Translations under genes and position numbers: made by a program
NCBI GenBank assembly: GCA_036494715.1
Contig: DASXNY010000076.1
Location: 3,150 to 67,149 of the forward strand
DNA from: JAICJR01 sp036494715
GTDB taxonomy: Bacteria; Actinomycetota; Thermoleophilia; Solirubrobacterales; Thermoleophilaceae
Reading direction: 5' to 3'
Length of the DNA: 64,000 nt
Notes under the pieces: model-generated
Seen by the model: only the letters and a program-made list of their open reading frames with translations
What the model was told of the DNA's origin: nothing
Database searches by the model: none
Shown: in pieces, positions 41,411-48,791 of the stretch
Layout: every line of letters starts with the position of its first letter
Numbering within the stretch: position 1 is the first letter of the stretch

Positions 41411-42249
41411 TTCCCGCGAACTTCGACTACGCGGCGCCCGAGTCGCTCGACGAGGCCATCAGAACGCTCAGCCAGGGCGGCGACGACGCCAAGCTCCTGG
41501 CAGGCGGCCATTCGCTGCTGCCGCTGATGAAGCTGCGTCTGGCGGCGCCGTCGCTGCTCGTCAGCCTCGGGAAGGTGCCTGGCCTGAAGGGCGTCGAGCG
41601 CTCGAACGGCGGCTGGAACATCGGCGCCATGACGCGCCACTCGGAGCTGGCGACGGAGTCGGATCTCGGTGTGACGGCTCACGCGGCCGGCTTGATCGCC
41701 GACCAGCAGGTGCGCAACCGCGGCACGGTCGGCGGCTCGATCGCCCACGGCGACTCGGCCGGCGACCTGCCCACCGTGTTCCTCGCGGCGGAGGGCTCGG
41801 TGATCGCGAAGGGGCCGAACGGCGAGCGCGAGATCCAGGCCACCGAGATGTTCAAGAGCTACCTAACGACGGCCGTCGGCCCGGACGAGGTGGTCACGGT
41901 GGTCCGCCTGCCCGCGCTCGACGGCTTCGGCTGGGGCTACGAGAAGTTCACCCGCCGCGCCGAGGACTGGGCGATGGTCGGCGTGTGCGCGCTCGTGAGG
42001 TCGAACGGCGGCACCTGTGAGGACGTGCGCATCGGCCTGACCCACATGGGCGCCACCCCGCTGCGCGCGAGCGCGGCCGAGGAGGCCCTGCGAGGCCAGT
42101 CCCTCTCGCCGGAGTCGATCGCAGTGGCGGCGGAGCAGGCCGCTGAGGGTACGAATCCGCCGGGCGATGTGAATGCGACGCCGGAATACAAGAAGCATCT
42201 GGCAAGGGTTTTGACGCGGCGGGCTCTGACGTCGGCTGCGGGCGCGTAG
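41407..42249 (+). CDS. Molybdenum hydroxylase FAD subunit, CoxM-like
   Basis: A 280-residue FAD-binding subunit: NFDYAAPESLDEAI, LLAGGHSLLPLMKLRL (FAD pyrophosphate loop), RNRGTVGGSIAHGDSAGDLP (second FAD loop) and a C-terminal CO-dehydrogenase-flavoprotein domain. GTG 41407 overlaps the large-subunit stop (GTGA). Subunit order S-L-M differs from the M-S-L order typical of form I CO dehydrogenase operons. The stop codon TAG is itself the start of a 7-base repeat array. Confidence 0.93.
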   Translation: MIPANFDYAAPESLDEAIRTLSQGGDDAKLLAGGHSLLPLMKLRLAAPSLLVSLGKVPGLKGVERSNGGWNIGAMTRHSELATESDLGVTAHAAGLIADQQVRNRGTVGGSIAHGDSAGDLPTVFLAAEGSVIAKGPNGEREIQATEMFKSYLTTAVGPDEVVTVVRLPALDGFGWGYEKFTRRAEDWAMVGVCALVRSNGGTCEDVRIGLTHMGATPLRASAAEEALRGQSLSPESIAVAAEQAAEGTNPPGDVNATPEYKKHLARVLTRRALTSAAGA

Positions 42250-42282
42250 TTCTCAGTTCTTAGTTCTCAGTTCCTAGTTCCT
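42248..42282. repeat. Heptamer repeat AGTTCYY x5
   Basis: AGTTCTC, AGTTCTT, AGTTCTC, AGTTCCT, AGTTCCT in tandem, beginning inside the stop codon of the FAD subunit gene and filling most of the 59-base gap before the MoxR gene. A third sequence family with the same unit length as the repeats at 3328 and 37907. Confidence 0.88.
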
Positions 42283-42308
42283 AGAGTTCATCTGGGACCG
42301 TTACGTCA

Positions 42309-43157
42309 ATGCCTTTCTCTTCAATCGAAAACGTCCAGGAAGTCCTGGCGTCGGACCACTATCTGGCCGACAGGCAGCTCGCCACTTCGATCTTCCTTGC
42401 TGAGCAGCTGTCGCAGCCCTTGCTTCTCGAAGGTGAGGCCGGGGTCGGTAAGACGGAGGTGGCCAAGGCGCTGGCGCATGCGACCGGGGCGCGGCTGATC
42501 CGGCTGCAATGCCATGAGGGCATCGACCTGCACCAGGCGCTCTATGACTGGGACTACCAGCGGCAGCTGCTCGCGATCCGAGCGGCCGAGGCGGGTCAGG
42601 CGGGCGAGGTCGGCGAGGGCCGGCTCTTCAGCCGCGAGTTCCTGCTGAGGCGGCCCCTGCTCGAGGCGCTCGAGGAGGAGGGCCCCGTGGTGCTCCTGAT
42701 CGACGAGGTGGACCGCGCGGACGACGAGTTCGAGGCCTTCCTGCTCGAGTTCCTGTCGGACTTCCAGGTGACGATCCCGGAGCTCGGCACGGTTGAGGCG
42801 CGTGGGCACCCGCTCGTCGTCATCACCTCCAACCGCACGCGTGAGCTGCACGATGCGCTCAAGCGCCGCTGCCTCTACCACTGGATCGACTACCCCACGG
42901 CGGAGCGCGAACAGGAGATCGTGCGGGCGCGGCTGCCGGAGGTCCCGGACGAGATCGCCGAGCGCGTCTGCGCTGCGGTCGCCCGGCTGCGCGAGCAGGA
43001 GCTCTACAAGCTGCCCGGCGTGGGCGAGACGATCGGCTGGGCGCGCGCGCTGCTCGCGCTCGGCAGCGACGACCTCGACCAGGCGCTCGGGGTCGCGCTC
43101 AAGGTGCGCGAGGACATCGACCGCGTCAGGGAGCAGGGAGTCCTAGAGGGTGTCTGA
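42309..43157 (+). CDS. MoxR-family AAA ATPase, CoxD-like
   Basis: A 282-residue AAA+ ATPase: Walker A GEAGVGKTEVAKALA, Walker B VVLLIDEVDRADDEFEAFLLEF, sensor VITSNRTRELHDALKRRC. MoxR ATPases with a VWA partner insert or mature metal centres; CoxD in CO dehydrogenase operons helps build the copper/molybdenum site. Overlaps the VWA gene by 8 bases. It sits right after the hydroxylase subunit genes, so it is probably their maturation factor. Confidence 0.9.
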   Translation: MPFSSIENVQEVLASDHYLADRQLATSIFLAEQLSQPLLLEGEAGVGKTEVAKALAHATGARLIRLQCHEGIDLHQALYDWDYQRQLLAIRAAEAGQAGEVGEGRLFSREFLLRRPLLEALEEEGPVVLLIDEVDRADDEFEAFLLEFLSDFQVTIPELGTVEARGHPLVVITSNRTRELHDALKRRCLYHWIDYPTAEREQEIVRARLPEVPDEIAERVCAAVARLREQELYKLPGVGETIGWARALLALGSDDLDQALGVALKVREDIDRVREQGVLEGV

Positions 43158-44289
43158 AACGGCCGCGCTCGGCGCCGGGGTGACCGGCAAGCTCGCCGAG
43201 CTGGCCGCGCACATGAGGGCGGCCGGGGCTCGAGTGGGCGTGGACGAGCTGCTCGTCGCGCACCGTGCGCTCGCGGCGATCGACCCGAGCTCGCGGCTCG
43301 ACTCACACAACGCCCTGCGCGCCGTGCTCTGCTCACGGCACTCGGACATCCCCGCGTTCGAGACCGCCTTCGCCACCTGCTTCGGCACGCCCTTCGACGA
43401 GGAACTGGCGCTCGACAGCGCGGACCTCAAGGCCGCGGGCATCGCGATGCCGCGCCTGGCCGTGCCGGGCGACAAGCCCGCCAAGCAGCACGCCATCGAC
43501 CAGAAGCCGCTACCGGCCGCCTGGAGCGACGTCGAGATCCTGCGTGAGAAGGATTTCGCCGACTACACCGAGGCCGAGCGCGAGCTGGCGCGGCGGCTGA
43601 TCGTGCGACTCGCCCACCGCCGGCCGACGCGGGAGAGCCGCCGCCTGCGCCGGGCACGCGGGCGCGGCGATAGCCACGACCTGCGCCGCACCATCCACGC
43701 CTCGCTGCGCTATGGAGGCGAGCCGATGGAGCGCCGCTGGCGCGAGCCCTCGCGCAAGCCACGCCCAGTCGTGCTCATCTGCGACGTCTCCGGCTCGATG
43801 CAGGCTCACGCCCGCGTGCTGCTCCAGTACATGCAGGCCTGCGTGGCCGCGCGCGGGCGCGTGGAGGCGTTCGTGTTCGGCACCCGCCTGACCCGCGTCA
43901 CGCGCGAGCTCGAGGGGCGCGATCACGACGCCGCGATGGCGCGCGCCACGCACGCGGCCGACGACATGTCCGGCGGCACGCGCATCGGCGAGGCGCTGGC
44001 CACGCTCAACCGCGAGTACGGCCGCCGCATCGGCCGCGGCTCGGTGGTGATCGTCCTCTCCGACGGCTGGGACCGCGGCGAGCCCGAGCAGCTCGCCGAG
44101 GAGATGGCGCGCCTCGGGCGCTGCGCCCACCGGCTCGTGTGGCTCAACCCGCTGAAGGCGCATGAGGGCTACGAGCCGCTCACGCGCGGGATGCAGGCGG
44201 CGCTGCCATACGTCGACCACTTCCTGGCCGGCAATTCGATCGCCTCGCTCGAGGAGCTGGCCGACCTGCTCGAGGACGAGATGTCGTGA
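43150..44289 (+). CDS. VWA-domain protein, CoxE-like
   Basis: A 379-residue protein with an N-terminal helical domain (about 1-200) and a C-terminal von Willebrand A domain. The MIDAS motif is ICDVSGSMQAHARV, later ligands are in DDMSGGTRIGEAL, and SDGWDRGEPEQLAEEM follows. GTG 43150 lies inside the MoxR gene end. MoxR/VWA pairs act as chaperones for metalloenzymes; in CO dehydrogenase operons CoxE does this for molybdenum cofactor or copper-site insertion. Confidence 0.9.
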   Translation: MSETAALGAGVTGKLAELAAHMRAAGARVGVDELLVAHRALAAIDPSSRLDSHNALRAVLCSRHSDIPAFETAFATCFGTPFDEELALDSADLKAAGIAMPRLAVPGDKPAKQHAIDQKPLPAAWSDVEILREKDFADYTEAERELARRLIVRLAHRRPTRESRRLRRARGRGDSHDLRRTIHASLRYGGEPMERRWREPSRKPRPVVLICDVSGSMQAHARVLLQYMQACVAARGRVEAFVFGTRLTRVTRELEGRDHDAAMARATHAADDMSGGTRIGEALATLNREYGRRIGRGSVVIVLSDGWDRGEPEQLAEEMARLGRCAHRLVWLNPLKAHEGYEPLTRGMQAALPYVDHFLAGNSIASLEELADLLEDEMS

Positions 44290-44867
44290 TCGGCGGCGTG
44301 GTGCTCGCCGCCGGCGACGGATCGCGCTTCGGCGGCGCCAAGCAGCTCGCCGAGCTCGACGGACGCCCGCTGCTCGAGCACGTGCTGGCCGCCGTGGCGG
44401 CCGTGCCCGCCGTCGAGAAGTTTGTGCTCGTGCTGGGCGCACGGGCCGACGAGATCCGCGCCCAGGTGGACGCTCACGGTGCCGAGGTCGTCGTCTGCGA
44501 GCGCTGGGAGGAGGGGCAGGCCGAGTCGCTCAAGACCGGGCTCGCCGCGATCGACGACATGGAGGCGGCGCTGATCCTGCTGGGCGACCAGCCAGGTATC
44601 ACGCCCGCCGCGATCGAGGCGGTGCTCACGCTGTTCGACGGCTCGCGGCCGCTGCGCGCCGTCTACGACGGCCGGCCGGGGCATCCCGTGCTGATGCCGC
44701 GCGCTCTGATGCGCAAGGCGCTGGAGCTCGAGGGCGACGCCGGCGCCCGCGAGCTGCTCGAGGAGGCCGGCGTGCGCCGCGTGGAGGTGGGCCACCTGTG
44801 CGAGCCCATCGACGTGGACACGCAGGCCGATCTCGACGAGTTGCGCCACAGTCAGTCCAAAGGCTGA
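44286..44867 (+). CDS. MocA/MobA-like molybdenum cofactor nucleotidyltransferase
   Basis: A 193-residue nucleotidyltransferase: VVLAAGDGSRFGGAKQLAELDGR (nucleotide-binding loop and Lys), LLGDQPGITPAAIEAVL (metal-binding Asp) and DGRPGHPVLMPRALM, the pattern of MocA-type enzymes that attach CMP to molybdopterin. This completes a hydroxylase-specific cofactor set. GTG 44286 overlaps the VWA gene stop (GTGA). A gene of this type is often the last of such operons; here it is followed by a long hairpin. No XdhC/CoxI-like gene was seen here. Confidence 0.9.
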   Translation: MIGGVVLAAGDGSRFGGAKQLAELDGRPLLEHVLAAVAAVPAVEKFVLVLGARADEIRAQVDAHGAEVVVCERWEEGQAESLKTGLAAIDDMEAALILLGDQPGITPAAIEAVLTLFDGSRPLRAVYDGRPGHPVLMPRALMRKALELEGDAGARELLEEAGVRRVEVGHLCEPIDVDTQADLDELRHSQSKG

Positions 44868-44935
44868 ACGCACGTCCACCGTCCTGACTTTTGGGTGCAG
44901 TGGACCCAAAAGTCAGGACGGTGGACCTTCAGCCA
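44862..44935. terminator. Long 23-bp perfect inverted repeat (hairpin)
   Basis: Arms 44874-44896 and 44904-44926 are exactly complementary over 23 bases around a 7-base loop; an outer 7-bp stem GGCTGAA/TTCAGCC (44862-44868 and 44929-44935) extends it. It lies after the MocA gene and before the GGDEF gene. It can act as a terminator in both directions but lacks a classical T-run and is longer than usual, so it could also be a palindromic mobile repeat. Confidence 0.75.
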
Positions 44936-44963
44936 GGCCGGCTGCGGTCGATTTCTCGGGCTG

Positions 44964-46004
44964 ATGCACGCGAGCAGCCCAGAGCGGCGCGGTTGGGAGG
45001 ACGATCCTCGTCACGAAGGTCCCTTGCCGGATCTCACCTCCGGCGCGATGTGGATAGCAACGGCGGTTGTCGGCCTGCTCGCACTCCCGCTTCCCGGAAC
45101 GGATCATCGGCACCTGGGCGTGGCAGTCGTACTCGCGGGATTCGCCCTCTGCTGGGGGATCTACTCCATCTACCTGGGCCTCAGCGAGCGCACGATGTCG
45201 ATCCAGATGCGCGCCGTGGTCACCGCGGCGATGATGCCGGTGGTGGCGCTGGCCCTGTGGGCAACGGGCGGCAGCGCGAGCTTCATCCAGCCGGTGCTGC
45301 TGTTCACCGCGCTGTTCATCGCCTACTTCTTCCCGCCATACCTCGCGACACCGCTGATCGCGCTGTTCGTGCTTGCGTTCGCGTCGCCGCTCTTCTACGA
45401 CCCGAATGCGGTCCACCGCGCATACCCGGCGCGCGTCGCGGTCTTCGCGCTTGCCGTCGCGGGTCAGGCGATGATCATGCAGGTGCTCAAGCACCGGTTG
45501 CTGCGCGCCGAGGCGCACCAGCGCGCGATGGCCGAGCGCGACCCGCTCACCGGCGTGCATAACCGGCGCGCCTTCGACGCGGCGCTCACGGGCGCGCTGC
45601 CCGGGCAGGCCGCGCTGGTGCTGTTCGACTTCAACGACTTCAAATCGATCAACGACCTGCACGGCCACCCCGTTGGCGACGCAGTGCTGCGCGCCATGGC
45701 GAACGCGACTGCATCGGTGATCCGTGAGGGTGACTGCCTGGCGCGCCTCGGCGGCGACGAGTTCGCCCTGATCGCGCCCGGCGCCGGGCCGGGCGGCGTG
45801 ATGCGGCTGGTCGACTCTCTCGACGAGGCGGTCCGCGAGGCGGACGTTCCGAAGGGCATTGACCCGATCCGCGCGACCTTCGGGTGGGCCGTCGCGCCCG
45901 AGGACTCGGTCGACGGCGACGAGCTCCTGCGGCTCGCCGACGACCGCCTGATCGAGCGCAAGCGCGCGATCAAGTCACTCGAGTCCCGCCTGCGCCGGAG
46001 CTAG
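44964..46004 (+). CDS. Membrane diguanylate cyclase (GGDEF)
   Basis: ATG 44964 gives 346 residues (ATG 44895 would begin inside the hairpin loop). About five to six membrane helices fill residues 28-180 (WIATAVVGLLALPLPG, FALCWGIYSIYLGLS, FIAYFFPPYLATPLIALFV). The C-terminal GGDEF domain has FDFNDFKSINDLHGH and an intact RLGGDEFALIAPG, with REGD five residues before GGDEF matching the RxxD inhibitory I-site. It should make cyclic di-GMP and be feedback-inhibited. No EAL domain is present. It overlaps the opposing small gene by 4 bases at its end. Confidence 0.9.
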   Translation: MHASSPERRGWEDDPRHEGPLPDLTSGAMWIATAVVGLLALPLPGTDHRHLGVAVVLAGFALCWGIYSIYLGLSERTMSIQMRAVVTAAMMPVVALALWATGGSASFIQPVLLFTALFIAYFFPPYLATPLIALFVLAFASPLFYDPNAVHRAYPARVAVFALAVAGQAMIMQVLKHRLLRAEAHQRAMAERDPLTGVHNRRAFDAALTGALPGQAALVLFDFNDFKSINDLHGHPVGDAVLRAMANATASVIREGDCLARLGGDEFALIAPGAGPGGVMRLVDSLDEAVREADVPKGIDPIRATFGWAVAPEDSVDGDELLRLADDRLIERKRAIKSLESRLRRS

Positions 46005-46345
46005 CCCTTCTTGCCGGCGACGGCGCGCTGCAGCTGAGCCTTGTTCATGTTCGAGCGGCCCTCGATGCCGAGCTTCTTGGCCTCGTTGTAGAGCTGCTCG
46101 CGGGTGCGGCCCTTGGGTGCGCTCGTGCCGGAGCGCAGCCCACCGCGACGGCCCGACGAGATGTCCTGCGTCGAGCTGCGGGAGCGCGTGCGTGACTCGC
46201 CCGAGCGCGCCTTCTCCTTGTTCACCGTGCGCGCCGCGATCTCCTCGGCGCGAGCCTCGGATCTGCCCTGCTTCTTCTCGCTCTTCTTGATCTCCTCGTA
46301 CTGCCGGGCACGCTTCGTGCCTTTCTTGACGCCACGTGGCGGCAT
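46001..46345 (-). CDS. Basic protein with Rho-N/SAP-like C-terminus
   Basis: ATG 46345 gives 114 residues, very basic, with a Lys/Arg-rich N-terminal half (PPRGVKKGTKRARQYEEIKK) and a C-terminal 35-residue helix-extended-helix EQLYNEAKKLGIEGRSNMNK then AQLQRAVAGKKG, which resembles the Rho N-terminal/SAP DNA-RNA-binding fold. Such proteins are often named plasmid stabilisation proteins without evidence. Probably nucleic-acid binding. The frame is open upstream to 46438, but that part lacks conservation features. Confidence 0.75.
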   Translation of the reverse strand: MPPRGVKKGTKRARQYEEIKKSEKKQGRSEARAEEIAARTVNKEKARSGESRTRSRSSTQDISSGRRGGLRSGTSAPKGRTREQLYNEAKKLGIEGRSNMNKAQLQRAVAGKKG

Positions 46346-46446
46346 CGCCGGCCCTCCTCGTTTGGCTCTGGGCTCGCTGAGCGGGTTACCCGCCATTCGT
46401 CCAGGAAAACGCGGACGGCGGTACGCCCTGAGTAGCATGCCCCGCC

Positions 46447-46704
46447 TTGGACCTGCGCCTCGAGCCGATCATTCTCGAAACCGATCGCTGGCGGATCGAG
46501 GGCCACCTCACGCTCCCGCGCGAGGGCTACCGCAGCCGGCTGTCGGACTACGTGAACCAGCGCGACCGCGAGTTCTTCTCGATTCAAGACGCCACGCTCA
46601 CGGCACTCGACAAGCCGGAGCTGACGCACGAGATGTCGTTCCTGATGGTGGCCCGCCGCCACATCAGGCTGATCGCGCCGGTCGGCGGCAGCGACTCGAT
46701 CTAG
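46447..46704 (+). CDS. Short hypothetical protein, 85 residues
   Basis: TTG 46447 gives DLRLEPIILETDRWRIEGHL, TLPREGYRSRLSDYVNQRDR and FFSIQDATLTALDKPE, ending EMSFLMVARRHIRLIAPVGG. The spacing of hydrophobic strands suggests a small beta-barrel. No motif is recognised. The last four bases overlap the opposite GS-like gene. Its codon pattern fits the surrounding genes, so it appears real, although the ribosome site is weak. Confidence 0.65.
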   Translation: MDLRLEPIILETDRWRIEGHLTLPREGYRSRLSDYVNQRDREFFSIQDATLTALDKPELTHEMSFLMVARRHIRLIAPVGGSDSI

Positions 46705-48029
46705 AGCCGCTCGAAGCCGCGGAACATCTCCCAGTCCGTCACTGCGGCCTCGAAGGCGTTCAGCTCGACCTCTGCCGCCTGCGCATAGTGGGCCACGACC
46801 TCCTCGCCTAAGGCCTCGCGCGCCACGCCGCTCTGGGAGAACAGCTCCTGGGCGTCGCGCAGCGTCGTCGGCACGCGCGCCTTCCCGGACTCGTACGCGT
46901 TGCCCTCGAAGGCGGGCTCGAGCTCGAGGCCGCGGTCGATGCCGGAGAGTCCGGCGGCGATCATCCCCGCAATCGCGAGGTAGGGGTTCACGTCGCCGCC
47001 GGGCAGCCGGTTCTCGAGCCGCAGCCCCTCGCCGTGGCCGACCACCCTCAGCGCGCAGGTGCGGTTGTCGCGCCCCCAGGCCACCGCCGTCGGCGCGAAC
47101 GCGCCCGGCACGAAGCGCTTGTAGGAGTTGACGTTGGGTGCGTACAGCAGGCACAGCTCGCGCAGGCAGTCGAGCTGGCCGGCGAGGAAGCTCTTGAACG
47201 CCGCGTCGTCGTCGGCGAACACGTTCTTGCCGCTGCGGTCGGCGAGCGACAGGTGGATGTGGCAGGAGTTGCCCTCGCGCTCGTCGTACTTGGCCATGAA
47301 GCTGATCGACGTGCCCTCCTGGGCGGCGATCTCCTTTGCCCCGCTCTTGTAGATCGCGTGGTTGTCGGCCATCGAGAGCGCGCCCGAGTAGCGGAAGTTG
47401 ATCTCGTGCTGGCCGAGGTTGCACTCGCCCTTCGAGTTCTCCACCTTCATGTCGGCGGCCGCCATGCCGTTGCGGATCTTGCGGATCAGCGGCTCGAGCC
47501 GGGCGGTGCCGGCGAGCGAATAGTCCGTGTTGTAGAGGTTGGCCGGGCGCAGGCCGCGGTAGGCCTTGTCCCAGGCCTCCTCGTAGCTGTCGTTGAAGAT
47601 CAGGAACTCGAGCTCGGTGCCGACATTGGCGCTGAAGCCGCGCTCGGCCAGCCGCTCGAGTTGCGCGCGCAGGATGCGCCGCGGGGACTCCACCACCGGA
47701 TTGCCGCTGTCCCACTCGAGGTCAGCGAGCAGCAGTGCGGTGCCCTCGAGCCACGGGATCAGCCGCAGCGTGTCGAGATCGGGCTTCATCATGAAGTCGC
47801 CATAGCCGAGGTCCCACGAGGAGATCGCGTAGCCGGACACGGTGTTCATCTCGACGTCCGTGGCCAGCAGGTAGTTGCAGCCTTCGGCCCCGTGTTCGAG
47901 CACCTCGTCGAGGAAGTGCGTGGCGGTGAGGCGCTTGCCCTGAAGCCGCCCCTGCATATCGGGGATGGCGAGCACCACCGTGTCGATCTTCTCGTGCTCG
48001 ACTGAGCTGCGCAGCTCGTCCAGGTTCAT
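46701..48029 (-). CDS. Glutamine-synthetase-family ligase (gamma-glutamyl-amine type)
   Basis: ATG 48029 overlaps the SDR stop (ATGA) and gives 442 residues. GS features: the N-terminal beta-grasp part (VVLAIPDMQGRLQGKRLT), ATP/metal motifs GTELEFLIFN (two Glu), NSCHIHLSLAD (His), KRFVPGAFAPTAVAWGRDNR (Arg) and RLENRLPGGDVNPYLAIAG. Length and divergence from GlnA type I/II fit gamma-glutamyl-ethanolamide, -polyamine or -anilide synthetases. In the operon with an APC permease and an SDR it probably ligates Glu to an imported amine. Confidence 0.88.
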   Translation of the reverse strand: MNLDELRSSVEHEKIDTVVLAIPDMQGRLQGKRLTATHFLDEVLEHGAEGCNYLLATDVEMNTVSGYAISSWDLGYGDFMMKPDLDTLRLIPWLEGTALLLADLEWDSGNPVVESPRRILRAQLERLAERGFSANVGTELEFLIFNDSYEEAWDKAYRGLRPANLYNTDYSLAGTARLEPLIRKIRNGMAAADMKVENSKGECNLGQHEINFRYSGALSMADNHAIYKSGAKEIAAQEGTSISFMAKYDEREGNSCHIHLSLADRSGKNVFADDDAAFKSFLAGQLDCLRELCLLYAPNVNSYKRFVPGAFAPTAVAWGRDNRTCALRVVGHGEGLRLENRLPGGDVNPYLAIAGMIAAGLSGIDRGLELEPAFEGNAYESGKARVPTTLRDAQELFSQSGVAREALGEEVVAHYAQAAEVELNAFEAAVTDWEMFRGFERL

Positions 48030-48781
48030 TGCGCCGTCATTCCTCCATCTGCGGAGACGATTGCGCCGGTCATGAACGACGCCTCGTCGGAAGCGAGGAA
48101 GAGTGCCACGTTTGCGATCTCCTCCGGCCGTCCGGGCCGCCCGATTGGCTGGAACGAGTCGATCGTGTCGTACACGTGCTGGAGGCCGCCGAGCATCTCC
48201 GCGTGCGCGTAGTTGATCGGGGTGTCCACCCAGCCCGGGCAGATCGCGTTGCAGCGGATGCCCCGCTTGGCGTAGTCGAGCGCCACGCCCTTGGTGAGCA
48301 TCACCACCGCACCCTTCGACGCCGAGTAGACCGACAGGAACGGCTCGGACACGATCCCATTGACGCTCGAGATGTTCACGATCGCGCCGCCGCCGGCCGC
48401 CAGCATCTGCGGGATCGCCGCGCGGCAGCCGTAGATCGGGCCCTTCACGTTCACGGCGAGCGTCCTGTCGATCACGTCGTCGGGGACCTCGTGCAGCACG
48501 CCCGGGATGTTCACGCCCGCGTTGTTCACCAGGACGTCGAGGCGGCCGTGCAGCTCGACGCAGCGGTCGATCATCGCGTCCACCTGGCGCGGGTCGGACA
48601 CGTCGGTGGCCACCGCCGCCGCGGACCCGCCGATCGCCGACGCCGTCTCCTCCGCGGCGTCGCCGTCGATGTCCGCGCACAGCACGAGCCCGCCCTCCTC
48701 CGCGAGGCGCACGGCGATCGCGCGCCCGATGCCGGAGCCTGCGCCGGTTACGGCGCAGGCTCTACCTTCGACACGACCCAC
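48026..48781 (-). CDS. Short-chain dehydrogenase/reductase
   Basis: GTG 48781 gives 251 residues of a classical SDR: TGAGSGIGRAIAVRLAEEG, NNAGVNIPGVL, NISSVNGI and VYSASKGAVVML (catalytic Ser, Tyr and Lys all present), CADIDGDA after the second strand indicating NAD. The C-terminal SADGGMTAQ is standard. The start is inferred: GTG falls 10 bases after the permease stop, where longer in-frame sequence is Arg-rich and non-native. Fourth gene of the operon started by GntR at 51539. Confidence 0.88.
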   Translation of the reverse strand: MGRVEGRACAVTGAGSGIGRAIAVRLAEEGGLVLCADIDGDAAEETASAIGGSAAAVATDVSDPRQVDAMIDRCVELHGRLDVLVNNAGVNIPGVLHEVPDDVIDRTLAVNVKGPIYGCRAAIPQMLAAGGGAIVNISSVNGIVSEPFLSVYSASKGAVVMLTKGVALDYAKRGIRCNAICPGWVDTPINYAHAEMLGGLQHVYDTIDSFQPIGRPGRPEEIANVALFLASDEASFMTGAIVSADGGMTAQ

Positions 48782-48791
48782 GGCCGTCGGC

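Noticed and set aside
38526..42249. True aerobic CO dehydrogenase
   Set aside because: The active-site loop has VRGAGR without the Cys of form I, and gene order is S-L-M.
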